Shown here piece after piece: positions 61,761 through 64,000 of a stretch of DNA of 64,000 nt. Every line of letters begins with the position of its first letter. Within the stretch, counting starts at the first letter, position 1. The notes beneath the pieces are model-generated. The model saw nothing but the letters and a program-made list of their open reading frames with translations. It did no database searches and was not told the DNA's origin. The stretch comes from Dokdonella sp. (GTDB taxonomy: Bacteria > Pseudomonadota > Gammaproteobacteria > Xanthomonadales > Rhodanobacteraceae), in the NCBI GenBank assembly GCA_019634795.1, contig JAHCAR010000009.1, forward strand, positions 62,001-126,000, written 5' to 3'. A program made the translations under genes and the position numbers.

Positions 61761-62489
61761 TTGGAATGGACGCGACGGGTTGACGACGCGGGCGATCGCC
61801 TGCTACGCGCGCTGCTGCCGACGCGCTGCCTCCTCTGCGGCAACGCAGGTGCGGCGGGACGCGACCTCTGCGCGGGCTGTCAGGCCGACCTGCCGCGCAA
61901 CACCATCTGTTGCGCGCGCTGCGCCCTGCCCTTGGCCCATGCCGCCGCGCAGTGCGGCGAATGCCTGCGTCGCGAGCCGGCGTTCTCCCGGGCTTGGGCG
62001 CCATTCCGCTATGGCCATCCACTCGACCTGCTCGAAGCCCGCTTCAAGTTCCGCCGTGACCTGGCCGCCGGTCGCGTGCTGTCGGAACTCCTCGTCGAGT
62101 CCGCCCGAGGCGAGCCTACGCTGCCGCTTCCGCAGCGCCTGCTATGCGTGCCCCTGCACGCCTCTCGCCTGCGCGAACGCGGCTTCAACCAGGCCCTCGA
62201 GCTGGCCAGGCCGCTGGCCCGTGCGCTCGACATTCCGCTCGACTTGCAGCTGTTGCGACGCGTGCGCCCGACCGCCGCGCAAACCGGGCTCGATGCCAGC
62301 GAGCGCCGGCGAAACCTGCGCGGTGCGTTTGCCGTCGTCGGGAGCGTTGGCATTCCCGATCACGTGGCCATCCTCGACGATGTGATGACGACAGGCTCGA
62401 CCCTGAACGAGTGCGCCCGCGTGCTGCGTCGCGCTGGCGTCGGACAGGTCGACGTCTGGGCCCTGGCGCGCGCGCCGGCGCGAGCATGA
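61761..62489 (+). CDS. comF: ComF family phosphoribosyltransferase-like protein
   Basis: A 242-residue protein with an N-terminal zinc finger ([13 protein letters not shown] and CARC..CGEC) and a C-terminal PRTase-like domain with [17 protein letters not shown]. ComF is required for DNA uptake in transformable bacteria; in Proteobacteria it often sits next to bioB, as here. I use the TTG at 61761 because GGGAGG lies eight bases upstream; a GTG at 61722 in the same frame is possible. Confidence 0.88.
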   Translation: MEWTRRVDDAGDRLLRALLPTRCLLCGNAGAAGRDLCAGCQADLPRNTICCARCALPLAHAAAQCGECLRREPAFSRAWAPFRYGHPLDLLEARFKFRRDLAAGRVLSELLVESARGEPTLPLPQRLLCVPLHASRLRERGFNQALELARPLARALDIPLDLQLLRRVRPTAAQTGLDASERRRNLRGAFAVVGSVGIPDHVAILDDVMTTGSTLNECARVLRRAGVGQVDVWALARAPARA

Positions 62490-62515
62490 CCGGGATCGCC
62501 CTCCTCACCTGAAAG

Positions 62516-62531
62516 TGTGATGGAAGTCACA
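62516..62531. promoter_or_regulatory. CRP/Clp-type binding site
   Basis: TGTGA-TGGAAG-TCACA, flanked by AAAG and CTTT, is a nearly perfect CRP palindrome. A -10-like TATCCT lies at 62543-62548; the site would then overlap the -35 region. It is 67-82 bases upstream of the TIR gene start and just past the comF stop. Confidence 0.8.
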
Positions 62532-62597
62532 CTTTATCGGTGTATCCTTGCGCCGACGGAGGTAATCCGGACCGCTCGCACGGGAATGGGATGCAGG

Positions 62598-64000
62598 ATG
62601 ACGCAGCGTCAGCCAGCTTCGGAATTCCGCTACTGGGCTTTCATCAGCTACAGCCACAAGGACAAATCCTGGGGGCGCTGGCTGCACAAGGCCCTGGAGA
62701 CCTATCGCGTCCCGAAGCGCCTGCAGGGCATGCCGACCGCTGCCGGCCGTGTTCCGGCTCGACTGACCCCGATCTTCCGTGACCGCGACGAACTGCCGAC
62801 CGCCAGCAACCTCGGCACCGCCATCGAGGAGGCCCTGCGCCAGTCCTGGTGCCTGATCGTCATCTGCTCTCCCGATGCCGCGCAATCGCGCTGGGTCAAC
62901 GAGGAAGTGCTGGCCTTCCAGCGCCTCGGCCGCGGCAACCGCATCCACTGCCTGATCGTCGATTCGGGTGACGACGCGGCGGCGCCGCTGGCCTTCCCTC
63001 CGGCACTGGGCGAGCGCGAGGAAGCCGAAGGCAACCGCAGCGGCGAACCGATCGCGGCCGATGCGCGACGCTTCGGTGACGGCCGGACCGGCGCAAAGCT
63101 CAAGCTGATCGCTGGCATCCTCGGCATCGGCTACGACACCCTGGTCCAGCGCGAGCAGCAGCGCCGCCATCGTAACTTGCTAGCCGTGACCTGTGCGTCG
63201 CTGGCCCTGGTCGTCGTGCTCGCCGCCGCCACCGTGATCGCGATCACCTCGCGGCGCGATGCCGTGGACCAGCGCACGCATGCCGAGAGCCTGGTCGAAT
63301 TCATGATCGGCGACCTGCGCAAGAAGCTCGAACCGGACGGCAAGCTGGCTACCCTCGATGCGGTCGGCAAGGAAGCCCTCGCCTACTATGCCTCGCAGAA
63401 GTCGCAAGATCTCGATGCCGACGGTCTCGCCCGCCGTGCCCGCGCCCTGCACATGATCGGCGAAGTCTACGACCTGCGCGGCGAACTCGATGAAGCCCTC
63501 AAGGTTTTCGAACAGGCTGCCGACAGCACCGCTGAACTCGTTGCACGCGAGCCCGACAACGGTCAGCGCATTTTTGACCACGCACAGAGCGTGTTCTGGG
63601 TCGGCTACATTGCCTATCAGCGTGGCAACGTCACCGTTGCCGAGCCAGCGTTCCTCGAATACAAGCGGCTCACGGAGCGCCTGGTAGCCATCGACCCAAG
63701 CAACGACGATTGGCAGGCCGAACTTGGTTATGCGAATAGCAACCTCGGTACGTTGCTCTATGAACAGGGTCGGCTCGACGAGGCAGCCAACATCTACTCA
63801 TCGGAACTCGACACTGCGAAAAGGATGGGCCAAGAAGATCAGGAGACATACGATCGGCAGGTGAGGATCGCGCAAGCCTATGCGCGCCTGGCCAACATTT
63901 TCTATGTTCAGGGAAGATTGCGCGAGTCTGCTGATTTTCGACAGAGCGAAGGCAAAATATATGAAGAAGCCATCCGCAAGAATCCCAACAACAATGATGC
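62598..64000 (+). CDS. TIR domain-TM-TPR protein, truncated by the window end
   Basis: At least 467 residues, still open at the right edge. Residues about 10-130 form a TIR domain (FISYSHKDKSWGRWLHKALE, IFRDRDELPTASNLGTAIEEALRQSWCLIVICSP, WVNEEV). A basic stretch (QREQQRRHRN) precedes one transmembrane segment (about 195-215, LLAVTCASLALVVVLAAATVIA). TPR-like helices then continue to the edge (ARALHMIGEVYDLRGELDEAL, YANSNLGTLLYEQGRLDEAA). The order cytoplasmic signalling domain, membrane segment, TPR ectodomain repeats that of the cyclases at 41-47 kb. The candidate TIR NADase Glu would be in the DRDELP or WVNEEV segment. AGG directly precedes the ATG. An exact CRP/Clp site lies upstream. Confidence 0.87.
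   Translation, partial: MTQRQPASEFRYWAFISYSHKDKSWGRWLHKALETYRVPKRLQGMPTAAGRVPARLTPIFRDRDELPTASNLGTAIEEALRQSWCLIVICSPDAAQSRWVNEEVLAFQRLGRGNRIHCLIVDSGDDAAAPLAFPPALGEREEAEGNRSGEPIAADARRFGDGRTGAKLKLIAGILGIGYDTLVQREQQRRHRNLLAVTCASLALVVVLAAATVIAITSRRDAVDQRTHAESLVEFMIGDLRKKLEPDGKLATLDAVGKEALAYYASQKSQDLDADGLARRARALHMIGEVYDLRGELDEALKVFEQAADSTAELVAREPDNGQRIFDHAQSVFWVGYIAYQRGNVTVAEPAFLEYKRLTERLVAIDPSNDDWQAELGYANSNLGTLLYEQGRLDEAANIYSSELDTAKRMGQEDQETYDRQVRIAQAYARLANIFYVQGRLRESADFRQSEGKIYEEAIRKNPNNND

Overview
The window is about 64 kb of GC-rich, gene-dense, single-copy chromosomal DNA. It most resembles a member of the Xanthomonadales (Lysobacterales), Gammaproteobacteria. The basis is gene content: a XanB2-type chorismatase beside aryl-polyene (xanthomonadin-like) genes, a flavin halogenase divergent from a TonB receptor with LacI-type operators, comM-ubiK-glnK order, Clp/CRP-like sites, the GTAGGAGCGC repeat family, and a RiPP cassette type I know mainly from Xanthomonadaceae. 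Nothing in the sequence fixes a species. I saw no rRNA, tRNA, CRISPR array, insertion sequence or phage.

Layout. 0.35-1.1 kb: decayed halogenase. 1.4-2.5 kb: TPR lipoprotein. 2.6-11.9 kb: sugar (probably beta-glucoside) uptake locus with flavin halogenase, TonB receptor, GH1 glycosidase, MFS transporter, LacI repressor and ROK kinase, with three operators between halogenase and receptor. 11.9-22.7 kb: housekeeping and small modules (Cys-containing small protein, TPR-sulfotransferase, glnA, uppP, tatD, ABC-2 exporter, ferredoxin-NADP reductase, an Xre regulator between two small membrane proteins). 22.8-26.2 kb: S33 hydrolase plus NatAB-like exporter. 26.3-33.9 kb: part of an aryl-polyene/xanthomonadin cluster (dehydratases, MMPL exporter, LolA-like protein, acyltransferase, membrane protein, PPTase, ACP, chorismatase) without ketosynthase, ketoreductase or aryl ligase. 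34.2-36.1 kb: membrane Ser/Thr kinase, followed by a repeat field. 36.7-41.0 kb: uvrD, two small membrane proteins, pirin.

41.4-48.8 kb is the most unusual part. Two class III cyclase-like, TPR-bearing membrane proteins share an almost identical 1.1-kb 5' half but have unrelated-looking 3' halves. Each overlaps tail-to-tail a small NHLP-like precursor peptide gene, and the second peptide is divergent from a SagB-type dehydrogenase. I read this as a RiPP cassette, cyclase/peptide twice plus one maturation enzyme, with no YcaO, LanM or radical-SAM enzyme nearby. From memory the three families carry provisional names ('putative modified peptide', 'putative peptide modification system cyclase', 'putative peptide maturation dehydrogenase'); I know of no defined product.

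49.2-62.5 kb: mocA-xdhC, comM, ubiK, glnK, a Mn exporter under an apparent yybP-ykoY riboswitch, pldA, a biotin locus (bioF-orf-bioH-bioC, and bioB across an NDH-2 gene), comF. The window ends inside a TIR-TM-TPR gene. Three exact TGTGA-N6-TCACA (CRP/Clp) sites precede that TIR gene, the Ser/Thr kinase and the small Cys protein, which suggests a shared regulon of signalling genes.
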